A stretch of 64,000 nucleotides of DNA. Origin: Achromobacter seleniivolatilans. Lineage in GTDB: Bacteria; Pseudomonadota; Gammaproteobacteria; Burkholderiales; Burkholderiaceae_B. The translations under genes and the position numbers were made by a program. The DNA is taken from positions 5,456,001 to 5,520,000 of the forward strand of contig NZ_CP132976.1 of assembly GCF_030864005.1 (NCBI RefSeq). The letters are read 5' to 3'. Numbering within the stretch: position 1 is the first letter of the stretch; each line of letters opens with the position of its first letter. Positions 27,267-35,321 of the stretch are shown here, piece by piece. Under the pieces are notes generated by a model. That model did not search any database and was not told the origin of the DNA. It saw only the letters and a list, made by a program, of their open reading frames with translations.

Positions 27267-28345
27267 GGCGTGGCCGACCGGATGAATTCTTCCACCGCCA
27301 GCGAGCAGCCCTTGGCCTGCGCGCCCTCTGCGCGGCCCAGCAGCAGGAAACCGCCTTCGGCCGGCTGCCCCACGTCTTCGGTCAGGATGGTGTTGACGGA
27401 GTTGAAGTTGCCCAGGTCGCAGTGAGCCAAAATACCGCGCTCGCCCGCTGGCACCGTGCGGCCGGTCTCCGGGTCGACCAGGCGCGAGCGAATCCAATGC
27501 GGCCCCGATTTAACCGACGGAACGACAGCGTTGCCATCGTCGTAGAACTGCGTGCTGAGTTCGGTCATGCCGTACATATTGATGCAGAGCGTGCGCGGCA
27601 CGCCCAGCAGATCCGAGAGTTCCGCGTAGAAGGTGTCCAGCGGCAGTTCGCGCGACTGGCCCTTGTAGCCGCCGGTATCCAGAATGCGGCTGCCCGGCGG
27701 CAGGCGAAACGACCGGCCCTCTTTGCGCAAGGCATCGATGACGTGCACGAAGCTGAAGCTGGCGCCCAGCAACGCATAGGGCTCGCCCCGGCGTTCGGCG
27801 TCTTCCAGCTGACGCCACAACCCTTCCAGATCGATCCCTTCAGGCGACATGAAGTAAAGGCTGCCTTCGCTGCCAAAGGCAGATTTCGCCAGCGCCAGAT
27901 AATGGGCCAGCGACGAATTCGGCATCGCCACTTCGTCTGGGAACAAAATACCCATAGGCAGTCGCGGCGTGCCCTGCATGACGCGCGCCGCAAAATTGCG
28001 GGTCATGGACTGGTCGTAGACGGCCAGATGCGGATGGAAGTGGCGTCCGCGCATATCGGCGCGCGTCGTGCCGCTGGTCATGAACACGCGCTCGTCAGCC
28101 CGGGGCGGCTCGCAGCGCAACTCCATCGCCTTGAAGGCGTCGATAGGCACGGCGGGAATGTCGCTCCACGTCTTCACATTGCGCACTGTGGCGCCACGGC
28201 GCTGGCAGAAGCTGCGGTAAGGGGCGCTGGCCCCATATTGATAAGCGAAAAGCCGCAGGGCAAGTTGATCGAACTGCTCGTCGGTGCAGCCGTCCTGGGC
28301 AATGAATTCGAGTAGGTCCGCGACCAGCGGTGCGACGTTATTCAT
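27263..28345 (-). CDS. LuxE-like acyl-activating enzyme (acyl-protein synthetase family)
   Basis: Protein of 360 aa in the LuxE family, adenylate-forming enzymes that convert a carboxylic acid and ATP to an acyl-AMP and pass the acyl group to a cysteine. Visible motifs: FMTSGTT (ATP-phosphate loop), NMYGMTELSTQFYD (adenine-binding region) and a C-terminal LLLGRAEGAQAKGCS with a conserved Cys. ATG at 28345 chosen over an in-frame ATG at 28393 because family proteins begin close to this point; the ribosome site is weak. First gene after the TPP riboswitch, whose aptamer ends about 80 bp upstream. Predicted to activate an acid for the LuxC-like partner. Confidence 0.86.
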   Translation of the reverse strand: MNNVAPLVADLLEFIAQDGCTDEQFDQLALRLFAYQYGASAPYRSFCQRRGATVRNVKTWSDIPAVPIDAFKAMELRCEPPRADERVFMTSGTTRADMRGRHFHPHLAVYDQSMTRNFAARVMQGTPRLPMGILFPDEVAMPNSSLAHYLALAKSAFGSEGSLYFMSPEGIDLEGLWRQLEDAERRGEPYALLGASFSFVHVIDALRKEGRSFRLPPGSRILDTGGYKGQSRELPLDTFYAELSDLLGVPRTLCINMYGMTELSTQFYDDGNAVVPSVKSGPHWIRSRLVDPETGRTVPAGERGILAHCDLGNFNSVNTILTEDVGQPAEGGFLLLGRAEGAQAKGCSLAVEEFIRSATP

Positions 28346-28425
28346 GGGCGTTCGTTGATTCCTGTGCAGGGAAGCTCCGAAGCCCGCCCGCATCAGCGGC
28401 GCAAAGGCGCGGCTGGCTGGGCGAA

Positions 28426-28500
28426 TGCTCTTCTTACGCCGGCATGAACCGGGTCAAGTTCGCGGGTCTGAATCTCAGCACTGGCGTGCACCCCGGAGCA
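28426..28500 (-). promoter_or_regulatory. TPP riboswitch (THI element)
   Basis: Read on the minus strand, the aptamer runs TGCTC, CGGGGTGC, GTGCTGAGATT (CTGAGA at 28478-28473), ACCCGCGAACTTGA, and CATGCCGGCGTAAG, closing with GAGCA. The P1 stem is TGCTC (28500-28496) with GAGCA (28430-28426). This matches the THI box consensus GGGGUGC, GCUGAGA, ACCC, GAACCUGAUC, AUGCCAGCG closely in order and spacing. TPP binding normally lowers expression of the genes downstream, here the LuxE-like gene and the rest of the operon. The switch mechanism is not clear from the 80-bp platform. Confidence 0.95.
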
Positions 28501-28615
28501 ATGGGAATGTTAACCCGCATTGGGTGGTGCAAAGGTTGCTGGAACTCTTTTTGCCGCAAGGCTGATATTTTGATGTGGTGACTGGTTCTTGAGATGTGCG
28601 AAATTTCTATAAACA

Positions 28616-28658
28616 CTCAAATTAGAGCGCTTATGGCTCATAAACATTCTAATTTGAG
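28616..28658. promoter_or_regulatory. Nested palindromic operator upstream of the hipBA-like pair
   Basis: Outer arms CTCAAATTAGA (28616-28626) and TCTAATTTGAG (28648-28658) are perfect. Inside them TTATG, GCT, CATAA (28631-28643) forms a second perfect palindrome. A further arm-like ATTAGAGTGC lies at 28702-28711. HipB-type antitoxins bind such repeats in their own promoter, so autoregulation is inferred. Confidence 0.65.
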
Positions 28659-28683
28659 CGATAACTTTTTCTGATTCAGGAAA

Positions 28684-29073
28684 ATGGCTAGAATGATTCG
28701 GATTAGAGTGCTAGAACGGCAGAAGCGCTCCTATATGGATGCTTATATGAATTCCTCCGCAAATTTGCCAGTCAGCAGGGCTATCAAATCCCTCGGGAAA
28801 AGTATTGAGCTTGCCCGCAGGCGCCGCGGGCTATCGCAGGCAGATCTGGCATCGAGAATGGGAGTGTCAGTCAGCACCGTGCGGCGCATGGAGGACGGGC
28901 ATCCCGGCATGGCACTTCAATACCTGGCCAGCGCGTTGCAGGTGTTTGGTGAACTCGAAAAGCTGCGGTTGCTTCTGGACACACCAGAAGATTCCGTCGG
29001 ACTCAGCTTGATGGACGCTGAACTGCCGTCACGCATCTACAGCAATCGCCGCAAGACACCAAAGGCATTTTGA
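28684..29073 (+). CDS. XRE-family helix-turn-helix protein, HipB-like antitoxin
   Basis: Small DNA-binding protein of up to 129 aa with an HTH_XRE domain at about residues 36-92 (LGKSIELARRRRGLSQADLASRMGVSVSTVRRMEDG). The start is uncertain: ATG at 28684 has AGGA just upstream, but ATGs at 28735 and 28747 would give a more usual antitoxin length of about 110 aa. It lies 13 bp before a HipA-like gene and after a nested palindrome, the standard hipBA layout. Expected to neutralise HipA and repress the operon. The region is visibly more AT-rich than its surroundings. Confidence 0.82.
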   Translation: MARMIRIRVLERQKRSYMDAYMNSSANLPVSRAIKSLGKSIELARRRRGLSQADLASRMGVSVSTVRRMEDGHPGMALQYLASALQVFGELEKLRLLLDTPEDSVGLSLMDAELPSRIYSNRRKTPKAF

Positions 29074-29086
29074 GGACTACGAGGAC

Positions 29087-30394
29087 ATGGTTGCGTTTGC
29101 AAGTGCCCCTGCACAAAACACCAAAACCGAGCTTGACGTATGCCTGGGCAAAGTCGGTATGCCTGTGGGGAAACTCGTTTTTGTGCGTAATGGGCCCCGC
29201 ATGTTCAGCCAGTTTGCCTATTTCCAAAGCTGGCTGGAAGACAAGGAGACGTTCAGCGTATCTCCTGACCTGGTGTCAACGCCGGTGTATCAAACGCGCA
29301 AGCCCCCCGCCCGGGAAGACTCTCGGTTTTTTCTTGCGATGGGGGACACGGAACCCGATGCTTGGGGTAGGCGGGTCATTTCGAGGGCCCATGCCAAGCG
29401 ACGCCAGGACGACCGCTCCCTTGGCGCGTTGACCGAACTCGATTACCTGTGTGCTGTTGACGACTTCAGCAGGATTGGGGCATTGCGTTTGCGGGACAGC
29501 CGCGGAACCTTCTTGCAATCTGTGCAAGCCGGCAAGCGCGCGACGCCTCCTATGCTTGAGCTTGAAAAGATGCTGGTGTCGTCACAAGCGGTGGAACGAG
29601 GCACGGAAACCGCCGAAGACTTGCGCTATCTCCAGGGCAAAGGCACATCTCTTGGGGGTATGCGTCCTAAATGCAGCATTTTGGATGAGCACGGGTTTCT
29701 CGCACTGGGGAAGTTTCCGAGCATTCAGGACGAGCGAAACGTCACTCGCGCTGAGGTGCTGGCGCTCAAGCTGGCAACACTGGCGGGTATCAATGCCGCA
29801 GACGCCCATATATCGGTGGTGCAGAACATCCCCGTTGCCGTCATTCGACGCTTCGACCGCGCAGCCCAGGATTCGCGTATACCTTACATGTCCGGCGCAT
29901 CGTTGATTCAGGCCAGCCGCATGAACGAGCACGCCTACACGGAGGTTTTAGACCAGATGAAGGGCGCATGCGCGAACTACGTGGATGACGCCCGGCAGCT
30001 GTGGCGCCGATTGGTGTTTAACCATCTGATCACCAATGTGGACGACCACTTGCAGAACATCGGGTTCCTCTACATGGGGAACAAACAATGGCAGTTGTCG
30101 CCGGCGTTTGACATCAACCCAATGCCTGAAAAGGACAGAGAGTCCAAGACTTGGCTAAGTGAAGATACGGGGCCAATTACCAGCATGGCTCAATTGATGA
30201 GCCAATCGTCCAGGTTTTCTCTCAATAATGATCAGGCCTTGGCCATCGTGCAGCAGGTGGTTGCTGCCGTGCTGCAATGGCGCAAGGTGGGGCAATCTGC
30301 GGATGTGGGTATGACATCGCAGGAGCTCAGTGAGTTTGACTTGGCCTTTGAGCACTCCGACCTGGATGACGCCAAGAAGCTGGCCGCCCGATAG
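29087..30394 (+). CDS. HipA-like serine/threonine kinase toxin
   Basis: Protein of 435 aa with the HipA N-terminal domain followed by the HipA kinase C-domain. Key segments are GTSLGGMRPKCSI (ATP-phosphate loop region), LIQASRMNEHAY, the catalytic NHLITNVDDHLQNIGFLY with Asp-Asp-His and Asn, and LSPAFDINP (metal-binding Asp). E. coli HipA phosphorylates glutamyl-tRNA synthetase and causes persistence; the target here is unknown. Paired with the upstream HTH protein. The catalytic residues look intact, so it is probably active. Confidence 0.87.
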   Translation: MVAFASAPAQNTKTELDVCLGKVGMPVGKLVFVRNGPRMFSQFAYFQSWLEDKETFSVSPDLVSTPVYQTRKPPAREDSRFFLAMGDTEPDAWGRRVISRAHAKRRQDDRSLGALTELDYLCAVDDFSRIGALRLRDSRGTFLQSVQAGKRATPPMLELEKMLVSSQAVERGTETAEDLRYLQGKGTSLGGMRPKCSILDEHGFLALGKFPSIQDERNVTRAEVLALKLATLAGINAADAHISVVQNIPVAVIRRFDRAAQDSRIPYMSGASLIQASRMNEHAYTEVLDQMKGACANYVDDARQLWRRLVFNHLITNVDDHLQNIGFLYMGNKQWQLSPAFDINPMPEKDRESKTWLSEDTGPITSMAQLMSQSSRFSLNNDQALAIVQQVVAAVLQWRKVGQSADVGMTSQELSEFDLAFEHSDLDDAKKLAAR

Positions 30395-30427
30395 CGGGCA
30401 AGGGCATTTGGAATGATCTGCCAATGC

Positions 30428-30452
30428 AAAAAGCCCAGCGCAAGGCTGGGCT
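30428..30452 (-). terminator. Terminator of the distal tRNA-Phe gene
   Basis: On the minus strand AGCCCAGC, five bases, GCTGGGCT followed by a T-run (28-32 on the plus strand reads as A). It lies 16 bp beyond the CCA end of the tRNA. Almost the same stem follows the other tRNA copy. Confidence 0.8.
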
Positions 30453-30467
30453 CAGAGCTTGAATCTT

Positions 30468-30543
30468 TGGTGGCCTGGGGCGGAATCGAACCACCGACAC
30501 AAGGATTTTCAATCCTCTGCTCTACCGACTGAGCTACCAGGCC
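30468..30543 (-). tRNA. tRNA-Phe (GAA), copy 2
   Basis: A 76-nt cloverleaf including encoded CCA. Acceptor GGCCTGG pairs with CCAGGCC; D-arm has AGCTCAGTCGGTAGAGC; anticodon loop TTGAAAA gives GAA; T-arm contains GGTTCGATTCC. Same sequence as the copy at 30643-30718, 175 bp away. Transcribed leftwards, with its own terminator. Confidence 0.97.
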
Positions 30544-30559
30544 AACACGTACGCTTTGC

Positions 30560-30588
30560 AAAAAGCCCAGCGCGGCGGCTGGGCTTTT
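30560..30588 (-). terminator. Terminator between the two tRNA-Phe genes
   Basis: AAAAGCCCAGC (30561-30571) pairs with GCTGGGCTTTT (30578-30588); the minus-strand T-run follows. It may work in both directions since the plus strand also ends in four T. The stem resembles the one at 30428-30452. Confidence 0.75.
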
Positions 30589-30642
30589 CTTGGGGCGGGG
30601 GTATCAGTATGAAAACTGGTACCGCAACCTCAATAAATCTTT

Positions 30643-30718
30643 TGGTGGCCTGGGGCGGAATCGAACCACCGACACAAGGATTTTCAATCCTCTGCTCTAC
30701 CGACTGAGCTACCAGGCC
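30643..30718 (-). tRNA. tRNA-Phe (GAA), copy 1
   Basis: A 76-nt tRNA with encoded CCA, same arms and GAA anticodon as the copy at 30468-30543. It is the first of the tandem pair: a TATAGT -10 element lies about 14 bp upstream on the minus strand. The pair with near-identical terminators indicates a tandem duplication of tRNA plus terminator. Confidence 0.97.
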
Positions 30719-30731
30719 AACGAAGTCCGCA

Positions 30732-30737
30732 ACTATA
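30732..30737 (-). promoter_or_regulatory. -10 element of the tRNA-Phe promoter
   Basis: TATAGT on the minus strand, 14 bp before the mature tRNA 5' end, as expected for a stable-RNA promoter. No clear TTGACA -35 is seen. Confidence 0.45.
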
Positions 30738-30890
30738 CACATTTTTTCGGTCTTGTGCCAGCCAGCTCGGCAGAACTTCAACTTTTTTCGGCGCGGGCCT
30801 TTCAGGCGGACTGTTGGGTAGATGGCACGGATGGGTGCGACTCAGGGTCGCGGTTGGGGGCGGATGTGGGCTGGGGATAACCCGCGGGGG

Positions 30891-30896
30891 TATAAT
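30891..30896 (+). promoter_or_regulatory. -10 element of the hemA promoter
   Basis: Perfect TATAAT 55 bp before the hemA ATG, in an otherwise GC-rich stretch. The -35 side has no good TTGACA match. Confidence 0.55.
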
Positions 30897-30951
30897 CAAA
30901 AGCAGTTTTTAACATTTGGGCTTACGCGCGGATGGTCTCCATCCCCCTCTC

Positions 30952-32226
30952 ATGTCGGTAGCTGTCCTTGCCTTCGGTCTGAATCACACGTCCGCACCGG
31001 TCTCGGTTCGCGAACGCGTGTCTATGCCCGTCGATCTGGTCAAACCCGCCCTGGAAGGTCTGCGTTCGGCGTTTGGCGGCTCTGTCCGCGAAGCCGCCAT
31101 TCTGTCCACCTGTAATCGCACCGAAATCTATTGCGCAGCCGACGGCCACGTCGCTGACCAATTGCCCGCCTGGCTGGCTGAACACAACCGCCTGGACGCC
31201 GGCACGCTGCGCCCGCACCTGTACCGCCACCATCAAGACGACGCCGTCCGTCACGCATTCCGCGTGGCCAGCGGTCTGGATTCCATGGTGCTGGGTGAAA
31301 CCCAGATCGTGGGCCAGATGAAGGACGCCGTGCGCGCCGCTGGCGAAGCCGGTTCGCTGGGCACCTTGCTGCACCAGATGTTCCAGCGCACGTTCTCGGT
31401 CGCCAAGGAAGTGCGCTCGCAAACCGCGATCGGCGCGCAGTCGGTATCCATGGCTGCCGCAGCCGTCCGTTTGGCTGAGCGTGTGTTCGGGAATCTGGAT
31501 CAGGCCCGCACGCTGTTCATCGGCGCGGGCGAAATGATTGAATTGTGCGCCACGCACTTTGCCGCGCAACGTCCGCGCAGCATGGTGGTGGCCAATCGCA
31601 CCGCTGAACGCGCTGAAATCCTGGCCAACCGCTTCTCGGCCAGCACCATGAAACTGTCGGACCTGACAGACCGCCTGTCCGAGTTCGACGTCATCGTGTC
31701 CTGTACGGCAAGCTCCCTGCCCATCCTCGGGTTGGGGATGGTGGAGCGGGCCACGCGCTTGCGCCGCCACCGCCCGATGGTCATGATCGATCTGGCCGTG
31801 CCCCGCGATATCGAACCCGAAGTTGGCCGTCTGGATGACGTCTATCTGTATTCGGTGGACGATCTGGGCCGTTTGGTGCAAACCGGCACCGACGCGCGCC
31901 GCGCTGCCGTCGTGCAGGCCGAAGCCATCATCGAAACCCGTGTCCAGGGCTTTATGCACTGGATGCAGTCCCGTGAAGTGGTGCCCGTCATCCGCGACCT
32001 GCATCAGGCCGCCGAAGATGTGCGCAGCGCCGAACTGGAACGTGCGCGCCGCCTGCTGGCGCGCGGTGAATCTCCCGAGGCCGTGCTTGAGCAACTGGCT
32101 CACGGCCTGACGCAAAAATATCTGCATGGCCCGCTGGCGGCGTTGAACCGCAGCGAAGGCGACGACCGCAAGCAATTGCTTGCCTGGATGCCGCGCCTGT
32201 TCCCCGGCCGCGACTCCCGCCGTTAG
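30952..32226 (+). CDS. hemA: Glutamyl-tRNA reductase
   Basis: First enzyme of the C5 haem pathway, 424 aa, reducing Glu-tRNA to glutamate-1-semialdehyde with NADPH. N-terminal [17 protein letters not shown]; catalytic Cys in [22 protein letters not shown] in the substrate site; NADPH domain with [16 protein letters not shown]-terminal dimerisation helix. ATG at 30952 matches the family; the frame extends to a TTG at 30916. Followed by prfA and prmC, the common hemA-prfA-prmC order. Confidence 0.97.
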   Translation: MSVAVLAFGLNHTSAPVSVRERVSMPVDLVKPALEGLRSAFGGSVREAAILSTCNRTEIYCAADGHVADQLPAWLAEHNRLDAGTLRPHLYRHHQDDAVRHAFRVASGLDSMVLGETQIVGQMKDAVRAAGEAGSLGTLLHQMFQRTFSVAKEVRSQTAIGAQSVSMAAAAVRLAERVFGNLDQARTLFIGAGEMIELCATHFAAQRPRSMVVANRTAERAEILANRFSASTMKLSDLTDRLSEFDVIVSCTASSLPILGLGMVERATRLRRHRPMVMIDLAVPRDIEPEVGRLDDVYLYSVDDLGRLVQTGTDARRAAVVQAEAIIETRVQGFMHWMQSREVVPVIRDLHQAAEDVRSAELERARRLLARGESPEAVLEQLAHGLTQKYLHGPLAALNRSEGDDRKQLLAWMPRLFPGRDSRR

Positions 32227-32310
32227 CGATTCTGTCCCACGTCCCGCCTCCTGGCGGGCGTTCGTCTTGTGGGCGCCCGCTATTTCTGTTTTTTCTTTGG
32301 TCATTCCCCC

Positions 32311-33393
32311 ATGAAATCTTCCATGCGCAGCCGGCTGGAGCATCTGTGTCACCGCCTGACTGAGGTGGACGCATTGCTCGCCCAACCGGAAACCGCGTCC
32401 GATATGGACCGTTTCCGCAAGCTCTCTCGCGAACGCGCGGAGCTGGAACCTGTGGTCGAGGCTTTCACTGCCTTCACCCGCACTGAGGATGACTTGGCGA
32501 CGGCTCAGGAAATGCTGTCCGATCCCGACATGAAGTCCATGGCCGAGGAAGAGATCAAGTCTGGACGGGGCAAGCTGGAAGGGCTGGAAAGCGCCTTGCA
32601 GCTGTTGCTGCTGCCGCGTGACCCCAACGACGGGCGTAGCGTGTTCCTGGAAATCCGTGCGGGTACGGGTGGTGATGAAAGCGCGCTGTTTTCGGGCGAC
32701 TTGCTGCGTATGTATACGCGCTACGCGGAAACGCGCGGATGGCGCGTCGAACTGATGTCGGAAAGCGCATCGGAACTGGGCGGCTACAAGGAAGTGATCG
32801 CGCGGATTGACGGGGACGGCGCCTATGGCCGCCTGAAATTCGAATCTGGCGCGCACCGCGTGCAGCGTGTGCCCGCTACCGAGGCGCAGGGTCGGATTCA
32901 CACGTCGGCCTGCACGGTGGCGATCATGGCGGAAGCGGATGCGATGACGGAAATCGTTATCAACCCGAGCGACCTGCGAATCGACACCTTCCGCGCCAGC
33001 GGCGCGGGCGGCCAGCACATTAACAAGACCGATTCGGCGGTGCGTATCACCCACCTGCCGACGGGCCTGGTGGTGGAATGCCAGGACGACCGCTCGCAGC
33101 ACCGCAACAAGGACAAGGCCATGCAAGTGCTGGCCGCGCGCTTGAAAGACCAGGAAACCCGTGCACGGCAAAGCAAGGAAGCCGCCGAGCGCAAGAGCCT
33201 GATCGGCACGGGTGACCGGTCCGAGCGCATTCGCACGTATAACTACCCCCAGGGTCGAGTGACCGATCACCGCATCAACCTGACCTTGTACAAGTTGCAG
33301 CAGATCATGGAAGGCGATCTGGAAGAACTGACCGGCGCGCTGATTGCCGAACACCAGGCCGAGCAGTTGGCGGCGCTGGGCGACGACATCTGA
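32311..33393 (+). CDS. prfA: Peptide chain release factor 1
   Basis: RF1, 360 aa, recognises UAA/UAG and triggers peptide release. The GGQ motif is in [15 protein letters not shown]; its glutamine is the methylation target of the next gene product. RF1-type decoding is expected from length and position. ATG at 32311 chosen because residues from MKSSMRSRL match the usual start. Eighty-four bp after hemA. Confidence 0.97.
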   Translation: MKSSMRSRLEHLCHRLTEVDALLAQPETASDMDRFRKLSRERAELEPVVEAFTAFTRTEDDLATAQEMLSDPDMKSMAEEEIKSGRGKLEGLESALQLLLLPRDPNDGRSVFLEIRAGTGGDESALFSGDLLRMYTRYAETRGWRVELMSESASELGGYKEVIARIDGDGAYGRLKFESGAHRVQRVPATEAQGRIHTSACTVAIMAEADAMTEIVINPSDLRIDTFRASGAGGQHINKTDSAVRITHLPTGLVVECQDDRSQHRNKDKAMQVLAARLKDQETRARQSKEAAERKSLIGTGDRSERIRTYNYPQGRVTDHRINLTLYKLQQIMEGDLEELTGALIAEHQAEQLAALGDDI

Positions 33394-33403
33394 GGCGGCC
33401 CGC

Positions 33404-34234
33404 GTGACCCAGCCCCAACTGAAAAGCCTGCTGCTCGATACCCGCCTGCCGCGCCTGGAAGTGCGCATGGCGCTGGAACACGTGCTGGGCAAGCCGCGCG
33501 CGTGGCTGTTGGCGCATGACACCGACGCGCTGACGCCCGAGGTCGCAGCGGCCTACGAAACGCTGGTTCAGCGGCGCATTGCAGGCGAGCCGATGGCCTA
33601 TCTGTTGGGCCAGCGGGAATTCATGGGCCACGTGTTTCGCGTGACCCCGGACGTGCTGATTCCGCGCCCCGATACCGAGGTGCTGGTGGAAACCGCACTG
33701 GAATGCGTGGCCGGGGTTGCGGGGCCAGCGGTGCTGGACTTGGGCACGGGCAGCGGCGCGATTGCGATTTCGATTGCGCTGGCCCGCCGAGATGCGAGGG
33801 TGATGGCGTCCGATGTCAGCGCCGCGGCGCTTGCGGTGGCCGCCGGCAATGCCTGGGATCTGACGGCGTCTGTGCGATTCGTGGAAGGCAGCTGGTTCGA
33901 TGCCGTGCCCGCAGGCGAAGGGTTCGATCTGATTGTTTCCAATCCGCCTTATGTCGCCAGCGATGATCCGCATCTGGATCAAGGCGACCTGCGTTTTGAG
34001 CCTCGCGGCGCGCTGACCGACGGCGCGGGCGGGCTGGAAGACCTGGGCCGTATCATCCAGGGCGCGGGCCGTCATCTCAGGCCGGGGGCGTCGCTGTGGA
34101 TGGAGCACGGCTGGGATCAGGCGCAGGCCGTGCGAGACTTGCTGACGGCTGCCGGATTTGAAGATGTGCACAGCCGGCAAGATCTGGCTGGCATAGAGCG
34201 GATCACGGGCGGGCGCTGGCCGACTGGCCGCTAG
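33404..34234 (+). CDS. prmC: Release factor glutamine methyltransferase
   Basis: SAM-dependent enzyme of 276 aa that methylates the GGQ glutamine of RF1 and RF2. GTG start at 33404, 10 bp after prfA, gives the normal N-terminus (QLKSLLLDTRLPRLE); the open frame from 33344 is an artefact overlapping prfA. Motif I is VLDLGTGSGAIAISIAL and the catalytic NPPY is in VSNPPYVAS. Directly downstream of its substrate's gene. Confidence 0.95.
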   Translation: MTQPQLKSLLLDTRLPRLEVRMALEHVLGKPRAWLLAHDTDALTPEVAAAYETLVQRRIAGEPMAYLLGQREFMGHVFRVTPDVLIPRPDTEVLVETALECVAGVAGPAVLDLGTGSGAIAISIALARRDARVMASDVSAAALAVAAGNAWDLTASVRFVEGSWFDAVPAGEGFDLIVSNPPYVASDDPHLDQGDLRFEPRGALTDGAGGLEDLGRIIQGAGRHLRPGASLWMEHGWDQAQAVRDLLTAAGFEDVHSRQDLAGIERITGGRWPTGR

Positions 34235-34320
34235 CCCTGCTGTTACAGATTTCGCGCGAGCATTTCCGGGAAAGTCCGGTGTCCTTTCGGGGGAATCCGG
34301 GCGGTTTTTCCCGCTGTACC

Positions 34321-34326
34321 TATAAT
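34321..34326 (+). promoter_or_regulatory. -10 element upstream of grxD
   Basis: Perfect TATAAT 36 bp before the grxD start, after the prmC stop. The -35 is poor. It suggests grxD-ubiX has its own promoter. Confidence 0.5.
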
Positions 34327-34361
34327 TGGCGTATTCCGTTATGCCTGTCCAAGAGACCACC

Positions 34362-34688
34362 ATGAGCGACGTTCAAGAATTCATCCGTGAAACCGTGACC
34401 CAGCACCCCGTTGTGCTGTTCATGAAGGGCACTGCCCAATTCCCGCAATGCGGCTTTTCCGGCAAGGCCATTCAGATCCTGAAGGGCTGTGGCGTGAAGA
34501 AGCTGGTTACCGTCAATGTGCTGGAAGACGACGAAGTCCGTCAGGGCATCAAAGAATTCTCCAGCTGGCCCACGATTCCCCAACTGTATGTGGCGGGTGA
34601 ATTCATCGGCGGTTCGGACATCATGAATGAGATGAACGAATCCGGTGAACTGAAGACGCTGCTGGAGCAATCCGGCGCAACGGCTTAA
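34362..34688 (+). CDS. grxD: Monothiol glutaredoxin, Grx4 family
   Basis: 108 aa, monothiol CGFS type ([14 protein letters not shown]), which carries and transfers iron-sulfur clusters as a glutathione-ligated dimer. [20 protein letters not shown] is the glutathione-binding part. ATG at 34362 after a TATAAT box. Seven bp before ubiX. Confidence 0.96.
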   Translation: MSDVQEFIRETVTQHPVVLFMKGTAQFPQCGFSGKAIQILKGCGVKKLVTVNVLEDDEVRQGIKEFSSWPTIPQLYVAGEFIGGSDIMNEMNESGELKTLLEQSGATA

Positions 34689-34695
34689 CGCCGCC

Positions 34696-35259
34696 ATGCG
34701 GCGGCTGGTTATCGGCATCACGGGCGCCACCGGCGCGCTCTACGCCGTGCGCATGCTGCAAGCGTTGCGCGGCGTGGAGGATGTGGAAACGCATCTGGTG
34801 GTGTCGGCGTCCGGTGTGCTCAATATCAAGCACGAACTGGATGTGAGCCGGCACGACATCTATGCCTTGGCGGACCACGTGCACTCTGTGCGCGATGTGG
34901 GCGCCACCTTGGCCAGCGGCGCGTTTCAGACGGCCGGCATGGTGGTCGTGCCGTGTTCGATGCGGACGCTGGCCGCAGTAGCCCATGGCCTGTCGGACAA
35001 TCTGATCACCCGCGCTGCCGACGTGACACTCAAAGAGCGCCGGCGTCTGGTGCTGATGGTGCGCGAGACGCCGTTCAATCTGGCGCACCTGCGCAACATG
35101 ACGGCCGTGACGGAAATGGGCGGCATTGTGTTTCCGCCACTGCCGGCGTTTTATCACCGGCCGGCCACCATCGAAGAGATGGTGGACCACACCGTTGCGC
35201 GCGTGCTGGAGCTCTTTGACATTGTCGTGCCCGGCCCGCATTGGGAAGGCATGAAGTAA
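34696..35259 (+). CDS. ubiX: Flavin prenyltransferase
   Basis: UbiX, 187 aa, adds a dimethylallyl group to FMN to make the cofactor of UbiD decarboxylases in ubiquinone synthesis. N-terminal flavin motif GITGATGALYAVRML; VVVPCSMRTLAAVAHGLSDNLI; the C-terminal LPAFYHRPATIEEMV segment. Its stop TAA lies in the first unit of a short tandem repeat that continues downstream. Confidence 0.96.
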   Translation: MRRLVIGITGATGALYAVRMLQALRGVEDVETHLVVSASGVLNIKHELDVSRHDIYALADHVHSVRDVGATLASGAFQTAGMVVVPCSMRTLAAVAHGLSDNLITRAADVTLKERRRLVLMVRETPFNLAHLRNMTAVTEMGGIVFPPLPAFYHRPATIEEMVDHTVARVLELFDIVVPGPHWEGMK

Positions 35260-35319
35260 AGCGCATGAAGTAAGCGCCTGAAATACAGCGCCTGAAGTAC
35301 AGCGCCTGAAATTCAGCGC
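35251..35319. repeat. Five-copy 13-14 bp degenerate tandem repeat at the end of ubiX
   Basis: Units (35251, 35265, 35278, 35292, 35306) follow the pattern [A/C]TGAARTWMAGCGC, one unit being 13 bp. The first unit supplies the last Met-Lys-stop codons of ubiX. The last units contain the palindrome CTGAAATTCAG flanked by GCGC, so alternate units can form hairpins between the convergent ubiX and 35322 genes. Confidence 0.8.
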
Positions 35320-35321
35320 GC

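Noticed and set aside
27263..28393. Bioluminescence (lux) operon
   Set aside because: LuxC and LuxE homologues are present but no luxA, luxB or luxD lies nearby, and the riboswitch and ABC importer point to thiamine-related metabolism.
28684..30718. Full integrative element with attachment sites at tRNA-Phe
   Set aside because: No integrase and no partial tRNA repeat at the far side of the hipBA pair were found, so only a weak hint of mobility is left.
30922..33522. 866-codon minus-strand open frame across hemA and prfA
   Set aside because: It is the complement of two well-supported housekeeping genes and its product is His/Arg/Gln-rich, typical of antisense shadow in GC-rich DNA.
34240..34320. 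Terminator after prmC
   Set aside because: There are short GC inverted pieces near CCGG and GGGG runs but no stable stem with a T-run that I could support.
35251..35319. CRISPR array
   Set aside because: The units are 13-14 bp without unique spacers, which is a tandem repeat.
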